Positions 1-6,008 of a DNA stretch of 7,904 nt are shown one piece after another. Where the stretch lies: contig DATABA010000029.1 in NCBI GenBank assembly GCA_036259835.1, positions 1 through 7,904 on the forward strand, in the 5' to 3' direction. The stretch is from JALYGK01 sp036259835. GTDB taxonomy: Bacteria > Actinomycetota > UBA4738. Position 1 is the first letter of the stretch; the number at the start of each line of letters is the position of its first letter. The translations under genes were made by a program, and so were the position numbers. Below the pieces are notes generated by a model. It did no database searches. It was not told the origin of the DNA and was given only the letters and a program-made list of their open reading frames with translations.

Positions 1-753
1 AGCGAGGAAGCCCGACGGGCGGTTGCATATGCCCTCGATCGGGCGGAGCTGGCCCGGATCTTCGCCGAGAGCACCGGCCTCCCACAGGAGAACCCCGTCT
101 CGTGCCAGTTGATCCCGCCGAATATCCCCGGATACGTCCCGTACTGTCCGTTCACTACCTCCGGCGCCGAGCCCGGCTCGTGGGAGGGGCCGAACCTGTC
201 GCGGGCACGACAGCTGGTTCAGCGCTCGGGGACGTCCGGCGCCGAGCTGGTCGTGGCCATCTCGCCATACATCGGAGAGGAGCTGGGGCGACGGCTCATC
301 ACGATGCTGCGCGACCTCGGCTACCGGGCGGAGCTCCGGGTCGAAGAGAGCGAGCAGGGCGTGCTCCTGGAGCTTTCACCGGACATGCATGTCTCGGTCA
401 TGGGGTGGGTGCAGGATTACCCGTCGGCAGCACAGTTCCTGGCGCCGCTGTTTTCGTGTCCCGATCCCGATGGTGGCCCCTCGGTGGAAGGGGCGGGTGA
501 GATCCTCTACAACCTCTCCAACTTCTGCGACCCCGACATTGACCGCCGAATGCAGAGAGCCCTCGATCTCCAGCTGACCGATCCACACGCCTCGGCGCGG
601 GCGTGGGCCGAATTGGACCACGACCTCGTGGACCAGGCGCCGATCGTGCCCTACTCGACGGGCATCAGGGTATGGCTTGTGTCTGAACGGGCCAGCAACG
701 TCGAGGTCAGCCCGCAACTGGACGTGCTGATTTCACAGATCTGGGTCCGCTGA
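1..753 (+). CDS. ABC transporter substrate-binding protein, family 5 (C-terminal part)
   Basis: The reading frame is open from base 1 to the TGA at 751-753, giving 250 residues with the N-terminus outside the window. The first visible residues (ARRAVAYALDRAEL) match the helix typical of the second lobe of SBP_bac_5 (DppA/OppA-like) proteins. The next segment, CQLIPPNIPGYVPYCPF (residues 35-51), is the PPN/PGY/PYCP motif seen in actinobacterial and chloroflexal members. The C-terminal part has the usual family ending: GWVQDYPSAAQFLAPLFSC, then NFCDPDIDRRMQRAL, then a region with IVPYSTG. These proteins bind peptides or other small solutes outside the membrane and deliver them to an ABC permease. 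In related genomes this lobe is sometimes fused to a BTAD-type regulator, which cannot be checked here. No permease gene follows, so this is either a transporter's last gene or a stand-alone sensor-like protein. The substrate is unknown. Confidence 0.88.
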   Translation, partial: SEEARRAVAYALDRAELARIFAESTGLPQENPVSCQLIPPNIPGYVPYCPFTTSGAEPGSWEGPNLSRARQLVQRSGTSGAELVVAISPYIGEELGRRLITMLRDLGYRAELRVEESEQGVLLELSPDMHVSVMGWVQDYPSAAQFLAPLFSCPDPDGGPSVEGAGEILYNLSNFCDPDIDRRMQRALDLQLTDPHASARAWAELDHDLVDQAPIVPYSTGIRVWLVSERASNVEVSPQLDVLISQIWVR

Positions 754-804
754 CGCTGTGTCCAGCCCAATCGGGCTCATCCGTCCGCCGCAATAACGAC
801 CTCG

Positions 805-1203
805 ATGACCCGGTTTGTCATTGACGCCAGCGCCGCGCTCCATTTGGTGGCCGAGGGGATCGAGGCCTCACCTCAGCACGAGCTGCTCGCGCCGACGCTC
901 CTTCGTTCTCAGGTCCTGTCGGCACTGCACCAGGCCGTAGAGCGGGGCGAGCTCCCGGCCGACGTCGCGCGCGAGCGCCTCGATCGCATCGGCCGCATGA
1001 AGATCAGGTTCCTCGGAGATGCCGTGCTCCGGCGTGTGGCCTGGGAGGTGGCGGACCAGTTGGGATGGGCTTCGACCTACAACGCCGAATACGTTGCGCT
1101 CACCAAGCTCCAGGCAGACGCGTTCATCACCCTGGATGCGGAACTGGCGCGCAGCGTCGAAGGGATCGTCGCGACCGCTTCGATCGACCACCTGCGCAGG
1201 TAA
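805..1203 (+). CDS. PIN-domain protein, VapC-like (orphan)
   Basis: A 132-residue PIN-fold protein of typical VapC length. VapC toxins are Mg-dependent ribonucleases held in check by a VapB antitoxin. The first acidic residue is D7 in VIDASA, and the last pair is D105 and D111 in QADAFITLD. Two positions that are usually acidic look amidated: Q36 in LLRSQVLSAL, where Glu is usual, and N93 in TYNAEY, where the common motif has YDA. E95 may compensate. The Q may be normal in this RSQ-type subfamily, from memory rather than a search. The start at ATG 805 puts the PIN motif right at the N-terminus as usual, but no clear Shine-Dalgarno precedes it. Only 51 bases separate it from the upstream stop, so no antitoxin gene fits in front and none is seen behind. 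A truncated second copy lies at 5069-5313. Confidence 0.85.
   Translation: MTRFVIDASAALHLVAEGIEASPQHELLAPTLLRSQVLSALHQAVERGELPADVARERLDRIGRMKIRFLGDAVLRRVAWEVADQLGWASTYNAEYVALTKLQADAFITLDAELARSVEGIVATASIDHLRR
959..1203 (+). repeat. Direct repeat, left copy (3' part of PIN gene)
   Basis: This block aligns without gaps to 5069-5313 in the same orientation. By hand count, about 18 of the 240 aligned bases in 961-1200 differ (about 92% identity). Similarity stops abruptly on the left at 958 and on the right at the stop codon. Eleven of the differences fall in third codon positions. Confidence 0.93.
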
Positions 1204-1244
1204 GTCTGCCGTGGCACTATCTGCGCCGATTGAGGGAGGTGACT

Positions 1245-1628
1245 ATGTCACAGCCGATCGTGTTCATCAGTCGCTTCAAGGTCAAAGACGGAAAGCTCGA
1301 GCAGTTCAGAGAGTTCTCCCGGAAGGCGCAACCGGCGCTGGAAGCCGAGAAGCCTCGTACCGTCGGTTTCCTCATGTATCTCAACGAAGGGGGCACCGAT
1401 CTGTCGATCGTTCACGTGTTTCCTGACGCGGAATCAATGGCCATCCACTTCGAGGGCGCGGACGAACGATCCAAAGCGGCCTACGAGTTCATCGAACCTG
1501 CGGGCTGGGAGATCTACGGGGCGCCGACCCAAGCTGCCTTGGAGACCATGAAAGAGGCGGCGTCTAAAGCCGGCGTCAGCCTGAAGGTTCAGCCCGAAAT
1601 GATGGGCGGCTTCCTCCGCTCTACTTAG
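1245..1628 (+). CDS. Small ABM-fold protein (antibiotic biosynthesis monooxygenase-like)
   Basis: The 127-residue product begins SQPIVFISRFKVKDGKLEQF, the first beta strand and helix typical of dimeric alpha/beta-barrel (ABM, ferredoxin-like) proteins. A central strand follows around residues 42-62 (TVGFLMYLNEGG, DLSIVHVFPDAESM). The C-terminal part, from about residue 85, is longer than in a minimal 95-100-residue ABM domain. Such proteins are often cofactor-free monooxygenases acting on quinols or aromatic polyketides, but many have no known substrate. The ATG at 1245 is chosen because a strong GGGAGGTGA lies at 1234-1242. The frame is open upstream to 1065, but that stretch is an out-of-frame reading of the PIN gene. 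It lies 41 bases after the PIN gene and 53 before the TPR-LuxR regulator, so co-transcription with both is plausible. Family call is moderate; enzymatic activity is not shown. Confidence 0.7.
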   Translation: MSQPIVFISRFKVKDGKLEQFREFSRKAQPALEAEKPRTVGFLMYLNEGGTDLSIVHVFPDAESMAIHFEGADERSKAAYEFIEPAGWEIYGAPTQAALETMKEAASKAGVSLKVQPEMMGGFLRST

Positions 1629-1681
1629 CCAGCACTTCTCCAAGACCGCGGGCACCGTGCAATATTGGCGCGGAGGGAGCG

Positions 1682-3385
1682 ATGCAGGAGTCCAGCCCCA
1701 CCGCGACCGACGCGCTGATGCGAGGCAGCGAAGCTCTCATGCGCGGCTCCTGGCAGGAGGCACGCGACCTTTTCGAGACATCCCTCGCGCGGGAGGAGAC
1801 CCCAGAAGCCCTTGAGGGCCTCGGCGTCGCTGCGAGCTGGCTCGACGATCCGGAGTCGTCTGCGGATGCTCGCGAGCGAGCGTACGCCGGCTACCGCAAG
1901 AGAGGAAGCCGCCTCGAAGCCGCCCGCGTCGCGATGACCATCGGCATGATGCATCTCGGGTTTCTCGGTGCGCCGGCCATCGCCCAAGGTTGGCTCGGAC
2001 GAGCCCGGCACATCCTCCACGACATGGAGCCAACGCCGGTGCACGGATGGGTCTCGCTTGGCGAGGGTTTCATCGCCCTCATCTACGACAAGGACACCGC
2101 CAGGGGCTACGAGCTATCTCAGGAGGCCGCGAAGCTCGGACGCGACCTTCAGGACGTTCATCTCGAGATGATGGCCACGGGCCAGGCAGGGCTGTGCATG
2201 GTCCTGGCCGGCAGGGTCAAGGAAGGCATGCCGCTCCTCGACGAAGCCGTGGCAGCGGCGCTCGGCGGAGAGCTTTCAGATCGAAGCGTTATCACCAATA
2301 CGTGCTGCTACATGGTTACGGCATGCCAACGGGTCCGGGACTACGATCGCGCCGCTCAGTGGGCGCAGCGAACGATGGAATATTGCCGCGACTGGGCCGA
2401 CCGATCGACGTTCTCCTACTGCCGAAGCGAGGGAGCGACGGCGCTGATCTGGCAAGGCAAGTGGAAAGAAGCAGAGCACGAGCTGACCTCCACGCTCACC
2501 GAAGTGGGCGGTTCGAAACCTGCGATTAGCGCGATCGCGTCGTCCCGCCTCGCCGATCTCCGCCGCCGACAGGGCCGGTTCGATGAAGCCAGTGCTTTGC
2601 TCGATGAGCTGAGCGCCGAAGCCGTTCGGGGAGCGTTCGGCCACCACATCCTCCTCGAGCGAGCGTTCCTGGCACTGGACCGAGGAGATCAAGCCAGCGC
2701 ATCGGATCTCGCCGATCGATATCTCCGCATGGTCCCGCCCGGCATTCCACTGGAGCGTCTCGACGCTCTCGTGGCAGCGGCGCTGGCTCGGGTTCGCGTC
2801 GGCGACGTTGACGGCGCCGGTGAATCGATCTCGGAACTGGAGGAGGTCGCCCGGAGCCTTGGAACGGAGGCGGTCCAGGGAATGGCCGCATTCACCCGAG
2901 GCGTCGGCTACGCGGCAACCGGCGATCTGGCAGGCGCCCGACGAACTCTGGAAGACGCGGTTGATCTCTTCGAACGGTCGCGCGGCGTACAGGAATCGGG
3001 AAGAGCCCGGCTCGAGCTGGCGCGCGTTCTTGCCGAGCTCGATCGCCGCGAAGCCGCGCAAGCGGAGGCGCGGGTGGCGCTCACGGCGCTCTCGAACCTC
3101 GGTGCCTCCATGGATGCGATGGCTGCGGAGGAGTTCTTACGGAAAAAGTTGACCGTGCCCGCCGCGTTCAGAACACCGGGGGGGGCAACGCTGACCGAGC
3201 GAGAGATCGAAATCCTCCGCGCCGTCGCCAAGGGACTCTCGAACCAGGACATCGCGAATTCGATGTTCCTTTCGGTCCGCACCGTGGAACGGCATATCTC
3301 GAACATCTATGCAAAGGTCGGCGCCCACGGAAAGGCGGCTCGCGCCGCGGCGGCCGCCTACGCCCACACTCACGGCCTGGCCTAA
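1682..3385 (+). CDS. TPR-containing LuxR-family transcriptional regulator
   Basis: A 567-residue cytoplasmic regulator. Residues about 15-480 are a series of helical TPR-like repeats rich in Ala, Leu, Arg and Glu (for example ALMRGSWQEARDLFETSL near 18-35 and ATGDLAGARRTLEDAVDLFE near 410-430). A short Pro/Gly linker around 495-503 joins them to a C-terminal LuxR/GerE helix-turn-helix (504-560: LTEREIEILRAVAKG, then SNQDIA, SVRTVERHISNIY). The family binds DNA as a dimer, with the TPR part sensing a partner or ligand. There is no N-terminal ATPase or receiver domain. GGAGGGAG at 1672-1679 supports the ATG at 1682. A run of eight G bases (3178-3185) sits in the linker just before the HTH. The N-terminus carries a doubled ALMRGS peptide (11-16 and 18-23). 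Its likely targets are the neighbouring hydrolase-cupin genes, or itself (inference). Confidence 0.9.
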   Translation: MQESSPTATDALMRGSEALMRGSWQEARDLFETSLAREETPEALEGLGVAASWLDDPESSADARERAYAGYRKRGSRLEAARVAMTIGMMHLGFLGAPAIAQGWLGRARHILHDMEPTPVHGWVSLGEGFIALIYDKDTARGYELSQEAAKLGRDLQDVHLEMMATGQAGLCMVLAGRVKEGMPLLDEAVAAALGGELSDRSVITNTCCYMVTACQRVRDYDRAAQWAQRTMEYCRDWADRSTFSYCRSEGATALIWQGKWKEAEHELTSTLTEVGGSKPAISAIASSRLADLRRRQGRFDEASALLDELSAEAVRGAFGHHILLERAFLALDRGDQASASDLADRYLRMVPPGIPLERLDALVAAALARVRVGDVDGAGESISELEEVARSLGTEAVQGMAAFTRGVGYAATGDLAGARRTLEDAVDLFERSRGVQESGRARLELARVLAELDRREAAQAEARVALTALSNLGASMDAMAAEEFLRKKLTVPAAFRTPGGATLTEREIEILRAVAKGLSNQDIANSMFLSVRTVERHISNIYAKVGAHGKAARAAAAAYAHTHGLA

Positions 3386-3401
3386 CTCTCAGCCGACCGA
3401 A

Positions 3402-3434
3402 ATCTACGTGTAGCACGACGCCGATCTGCGTGTA
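3402..3434 (+). promoter_or_regulatory. Candidate operator: two 11-base direct repeats 22 bases apart
   Basis: ATCTACGTGTA (3402-3412) recurs as ATCTGCGTGTA (3424-3434) with one mismatch. The starts are 22 bases apart, close to two helical turns, so a dimeric protein could read both from one face. The first copy contains CTAC-GT-GTAG, a short inverted repeat. It lies just after the LuxR-type regulator and about 125 bases before the hydrolase start. Binding by that regulator is inference only. Confidence 0.35.
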
Positions 3435-3449
3435 CGCGCGGATGGCCGG

Positions 3450-3512
3450 CCGCTTTCCTCTCCGTAGCGTGCTCCTCGACCGGCGGGCTCGCCGGACGTC
3501 CGTGGAAAGCGG
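3450..3512 (+). promoter_or_regulatory. Candidate structured leader before the hydrolase gene
   Basis: CCGCTTTCC (3450-3458) is perfectly complementary to GGAAAGCGG (3504-3512), a 9-base-pair stem. Inside it, CCGGCG (3480-3485) pairs with CGCCGG (3490-3495) around a 4-base loop. A competing small stem, GTCCG with CGGAC, uses part of the same right arm. No U-tract follows, so this is not a standard terminator. It would form in the 5' leader if transcription starts near the repeats at 3402-3434. The high GC content makes chance pairing possible. Confidence 0.35.
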
Positions 3513-3557
3513 ACACCCGGCGGGCCCCTGGCCTCGGCATAGAGAAGGGAGGAGCAA

Positions 3558-4442
3558 ATGCAGATGACCAGCCCCGCCCCCGCCATCGGGCGGGATGGAA
3601 CCGTGCCGGCGAAGGGGACGGAGCTTTACTACGTCTCTACTGGCGAGGGAACCCCTGTGGTCGTCGTCCATGGAGGACCGGGACTGGGGCACTACTACCT
3701 CAGGCCCGCAATGGACATGCTGGCGGATCAGTTCCAGCTGATCTATTACGACCAGCGAGGCACCGGCCGTTCGGAGCTCGGTGATCCCGGCCGAATCTCC
3801 GTTGCCGGCGCAGTGGAGGATCTTGGGGCTGTTCTCGACGGCCTCGGAATCGAACGGGCGAATTTGCTCGGTCACTCCTGGGGCGCGGACCTCGCCGCGA
3901 TCTTCGCGTCCCGACACCCGACGCGTGTTCGTTCACTGGTCGTGGCGAACCCCGGACCGCCATTCGATCAGGAACAGATGATGGCGCTCATGGCGGAGAT
4001 GCAACGAAGGATGACCCCTGCCGACGTCGAGGAGCTCGGTCGGATTCAGGCTTCGCCGGCGTTCCAGAAAGGCGAACCGCAGGCGCTGGAGGAGCGGGTT
4101 CGCGTCGCCTACCGGCCGTTTTTCATCGACCCCAAGGTCTCATCACGCGTCAGGTACGGCTTCACCGAGATCACCGCGTCGTTCTATCCGGAGTCCGACC
4201 GGACGTTCGCGGATCTGGACGGCGCCAGCGCGATGGCCGGTCTCAAGGCCATCGCATCGCCGACGCTCGTGGTGCGAGCCGAGCACGACCCGATCCCCGA
4301 AGCGTTCTCGCGCGAGGTGGCCGAGCGGATTCCAGGTGCGCAGTACTTGGTGCTCGAGGGTGCGAACCACTTCGCGTACCTGGAGAGCCCGGCCACCTTT
4401 TTCGAGCCGGTACGGGACTTCCTGACCAAAGAGGCACGCTGA
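3558..4442 (+). CDS. Alpha/beta hydrolase, proline iminopeptidase-like (S33)
   Basis: A 294-residue cytosolic alpha/beta hydrolase of usual length for the family. It has the HGGPG oxyanion-hole motif (38-42), DQRGTGRS (65-72), the nucleophile elbow GHSWG with Ser107, a helical cap around 135-230, then Asp244 in AEHDPIP and His271 in GANHFAYLE. The Ser107-Asp244-His271 triad is therefore complete. HGGPG plus DQRGTGRS is the signature of proline iminopeptidase and close relatives, which remove N-terminal proline or hydrolyse amides and esters; the real substrate cannot be read from sequence. No signal peptide is visible. GGGAGGAG at 3547-3554 serves ATG 3558. ATG 3564, six bases on, is an equally spaced alternative. 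The cupin gene starts 18 bases downstream, so the two are very likely one transcript. Confidence 0.9.
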   Translation: MQMTSPAPAIGRDGTVPAKGTELYYVSTGEGTPVVVVHGGPGLGHYYLRPAMDMLADQFQLIYYDQRGTGRSELGDPGRISVAGAVEDLGAVLDGLGIERANLLGHSWGADLAAIFASRHPTRVRSLVVANPGPPFDQEQMMALMAEMQRRMTPADVEELGRIQASPAFQKGEPQALEERVRVAYRPFFIDPKVSSRVRYGFTEITASFYPESDRTFADLDGASAMAGLKAIASPTLVVRAEHDPIPEAFSREVAERIPGAQYLVLEGANHFAYLESPATFFEPVRDFLTKEAR

Positions 4443-4460
4443 AGCAGAAAGGAGCAAAGG

Positions 4461-4847
4461 ATGGGAACGATCGCCAAGCTGTCCACGAAGGGAGACGCCC
4501 GGGTGGAGAGCCTGCCCGGGTTCGAAGGAAGGTACGTGGAGCAGGACGGCTACGTGCTAGGGCTCGAGTCCTTCGAGCAGGCAGCGGACTTTACGCCGAT
4601 GTACCGCGGGCTTCCCGACGACCTGTGCCAGGCCCACCACTGGGGATACGTGATCAAGGGACGCATGATCTTCCACCGGCCCGAGGGCGACGAGGCGTTC
4701 GAGGAGGGTGAGGCGTACTACGTGGGACCCGGGCACACCGGAGAGGCTGCCCTGCCGGGAACGAAAATCGTCGAGTTCAGCCCGAGCGACGAGTACGCCC
4801 AGACGATGGCGGTCGTCGCCAAGAACCTTGAGGGGAGCGCCTCATGA
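4461..4847 (+). CDS. Cupin-domain protein
   Basis: A 128-residue single-domain cupin. The first motif is around CQAHHWGYVIKG (56-67), with His59 and His60 as possible metal ligands, and the second is GEAYYVGPGH (83-92), with His92. This fits the small beta-barrel cupins that bind a metal and a small carboxylate or aromatic ligand, either as enzymes or as sensors; no specific reaction can be assigned. GAAAGGAG at 4447-4454 precedes the ATG at 4461 at good distance. The gene lies 18 bases behind the hydrolase, and its stop codon overlaps the ATG of a tiny reading frame (ATGA at 4844-4847), the usual sign of translational coupling. Its role with the hydrolase is unknown. Confidence 0.82.
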   Translation: MGTIAKLSTKGDARVESLPGFEGRYVEQDGYVLGLESFEQAADFTPMYRGLPDDLCQAHHWGYVIKGRMIFHRPEGDEAFEEGEAYYVGPGHTGEAALPGTKIVEFSPSDEYAQTMAVVAKNLEGSAS

Positions 4848-4918
4848 CCGCACAGGCCATCGGAGAGGGTGGACCGACGGTCCGGGAAGGGAGGCAAGAC
4901 AACAGCTCGTTCGCCTGA
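4844..4918 (+). other. Possible 24-codon ORF coupled to the cupin, or remnant of a lost gene start
   Basis: An ATG overlapping the cupin stop (ATGA) opens a frame that reads MTAQAIGEGGPTVREG and ends at the TGA at 4916-4918. The overlap is typical of operon genes, so this may be the start of a gene whose body was lost in the rearrangement visible just downstream. The peptide resembles no family I know. It could equally be chance. Confidence 0.25.
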
Positions 4919-4938
4919 TCCCTGACGAAGGTCCGAAG

Positions 4939-4944
4939 TAGGAT
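4939..4944 (+). promoter_or_regulatory. Candidate -10 box for a leaderless GTG start
   Basis: TAGGAT fits the TANNNT actinobacterial -10 pattern and ends 8 bases before the GTG at 4953. Transcription would begin at or next to the start codon. No Shine-Dalgarno stands in front of that GTG, and no convincing -35 box is seen. Confidence 0.35.
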
Positions 4945-4952
4945 TCTTCGCC

Positions 4953-5069
4953 GTGTCCGAGGCGATTCGAGCGCTGAATTCCATCCTGATCGACGTCTTC
5001 GACCGTGAGCGGTCGCTCGCCTTCTACCGTGATGTCCTCGGATTGGCGGTCGTGGGCGAGATCGACGAC
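4953..5069 (+). pseudogene. Truncated VOC-family (glyoxalase/bleomycin-resistance-like) gene
   Basis: From GTG 4953 the frame gives 39 residues, IRALNSILIDVFDRERSLAFYRDVLGLAVVGEIDD after the first four. This is the first beta-alpha-beta unit of a VOC domain: the opening strand, the RSLAFYRDVLGL helix, then the second strand. A full VOC protein has about 110-150 residues, so roughly two thirds is missing. At 5069-5070 the sequence switches to the 3' part of the PIN gene, and the VOC frame continues as an out-of-frame, Arg-rich reading until 5483. No other VOC sequence is found in the window. The gene is almost certainly non-functional as a VOC enzyme, provided the join is real and not an assembly error. 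Confidence 0.75.
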
Positions 5070-5313
5070 CGACGTCGCGCGCGAGCGCCTCGACCGCATC
5101 GGCCGGATGAAGATCAGGCTCCTCGGCGATGCCGTGCTCCGCCGTGTGGCCTGGGAGGTGGCGGACCAGTTGGGGTGGGCTTCGACCTACAACGCCGAGT
5201 ACATTTCGCTCACCAAGCTCCAGGCAGACGCGTTCATCACCCTGGACGAGGAACTGGCGCGCAGCGTCGAAGGGATCGTCGCGACTGCGTCGATCGATGC
5301 CCTACGCAAGTAG
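5069..5313 (+). pseudogene. Truncated second copy of the PIN-domain gene
   Basis: Bases 5071-5313 encode residues 53-132 of the PIN protein at 805-1203 (DVARERLDRIGRMKIRLL onward) and keep D105 and D111. The first half, including D7 and the LLRSQ helix, is absent. Against the upstream copy only six residues differ (F69L, V97I, A98S, A112E, H129A, R132K), and the frame has no internal stop. It is fused behind a VOC fragment in a different frame. A GTG at 5005 gives an open 102-codon frame, but its first 22 residues are an out-of-frame reading of the VOC piece. Without the N-terminal catalytic Asp it should not act as a nuclease. Confidence 0.85.
5069..5313 (+). repeat. Direct repeat, right copy
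   Basis: This is the partner of 959-1203, same orientation, with starts about 4.1 kb apart. Similarity begins at 5069, exactly where the VOC coding sequence breaks, and ends at the PIN stop codon. Confidence 0.93.
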
Positions 5314-5570
5314 CGCCCGACCCTTCCCAATTCATCACATCTTTCTCCGGCGAAAGCCAGACAGATTCGATCGGACCTGCGCATACTCGGTGCAGACGCG
5401 GTCCCGTTCCTAGACGGGAGTCAGATCCTCACGGAATCGCCTCCAACGATCCTGTTCTGCCGCTGGTTCTCAGCGACGCTTGATACCCGAAACCGATATT
5501 CGGCTCGCGCTGGCTAAACCGCTGATCGCCGACCACGCAGGACCCTATGCAACACGAGAGGAAAGCAAAC
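5314..5570 (+). other. Gap of 257 bases without a clear gene
   Basis: No gene with a start codon is supported here. The frame behind the PIN-remnant stop stays open to TAA 5515-5517 but has no ATG. It contains a stretch (GADAVPFLDGSQILTESP, from about 5386) that recalls the N-terminal glutathione-S-transferase motif ending in LTES. This may be a fragment of a lost gene, and confidence is low. A weak CCGAA/TTCGG inverted repeat lies near 5488-5503. The promoter for the gene at 5571 should be in this gap, but I see no convincing -35/-10 pair. Confidence 0.4.
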
Positions 5571-5876
5571 ATGAAGTACATGCGAGTAGCCACATACGGG
5601 ATCCTCAACGGCAGCTTCCAGGAGATCGCCGAGACCGCGAAGGCGGGCATGCTCCCGATATTCCGGCAGCAGCCCGGGTTCATTCGGTACGGCGTTGCGG
5701 ACATGGGCGACAGGGAACTCCTGTCAATCAGCGTCTGGGACAGCCGTGAGCACGCCGAGAACGCCACGCCCACGGCGGCCTCATGGGTCAAGGAAAACCT
5801 CGCCGAGCGAGTGGAACTGAAGTCGAACTCAGTCGGGGACCTGGCGTTCTTCACCGGCACCGACGCAACCGTCTAA
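5571..5876 (+). CDS. Small ABM-like protein
   Basis: A 101-residue protein of typical ABM-domain length. It begins MKYMRVATYGI (first strand), followed by a helix with SFQEIAETAKAGMLPIFRQQPGF, then strands IRYGVADMG and LLSISVWDSREHAE. The pattern of strand, helix, QPGF, strand, and W-D-S-x-E/H is characteristic of antibiotic-biosynthesis-monooxygenase-fold proteins. These form dimers and may oxidise quinol-type aromatics or act as stress proteins; the substrate is unknown. ATG 5571 is preferred over ATG 5547 because GAGAGGAAAG lies at 5557-5566 and because the family starts at the first strand. The gene is single, ended by a strong terminator, and is not an evident copy of the ABM-like gene at 1245. 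Confidence 0.8.
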   Translation: MKYMRVATYGILNGSFQEIAETAKAGMLPIFRQQPGFIRYGVADMGDRELLSISVWDSREHAENATPTAASWVKENLAERVELKSNSVGDLAFFTGTDATV

Positions 5877-5892
5877 CAGCAACCCGGCACCG

Positions 5893-5912
5893 CCGCGAAC
5901 ATCGCTTCGCGG
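5893..5912 (+). other. Small hairpin after the ABM-like gene
   Basis: CCGCGAA (5893-5899) pairs perfectly with TTCGCGG (5906-5912) around a 6-base loop. It lies between the stop codon and the main terminator and may stabilise the 3' end of the transcript. There is no T-run behind it. Confidence 0.45.
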
Positions 5913-5925
5913 GCAGGAACGAATG

Positions 5926-5960
5926 AGGGAGCCCACCACACTGGGCTCCCTTTTTCCTTT
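5926..5960 (+). terminator. Intrinsic terminator
   Basis: AGGGAGCCCA (5926-5935) and TGGGCTCCCT (5942-5951) form a perfect 10-base-pair stem with a CCACAC loop, followed by a T-rich run (5951-5955, then CC and TTT). It ends the transcript of the ABM-like gene. The left arm also has A residues ahead of it, but no minus-strand gene ends here, so use in the plus direction is most likely. Confidence 0.92.
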
Positions 5961-6008
5961 GTGGGAATGATTGCTTTGGTCCTCGGCGTGAGAAATGCTT
6001 AATGGGAC

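Noticed and set aside
764..777. Hairpin AGCCC-AATC-GGGCT after the binding-protein gene as a terminator
   Set aside because: The stem has only five pairs and no T-run follows. Transcription may well continue into the PIN gene.
2276..3061. 261-codon minus-strand frame
   Set aside because: Lies wholly antisense to the TPR region of the regulator and has no family resemblance.
3168..3917. 249-codon minus-strand frame
   Set aside because: It runs antisense across the regulator HTH, the gap and the hydrolase N-terminus. It is Arg/Gly/Pro-rich without any domain, typical of a GC-rich shadow frame.
959..5313. Insertion sequence or composite transposon bounded by the repeats
   Set aside because: No transposase, terminal inverted repeats or target-site duplication. 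The repeats are coding parts of a PIN gene.
4953..5483. 176-residue protein as a real fusion
   Set aside because: Only the first 39 residues resemble a family. The rest is the PIN gene read in the wrong frame, then non-coding sequence.
5429..5860. 143-codon minus-strand frame
   Set aside because: Antisense to the ABM-like gene and its upstream gap. No motif is seen and no ribosome binding site supports it.
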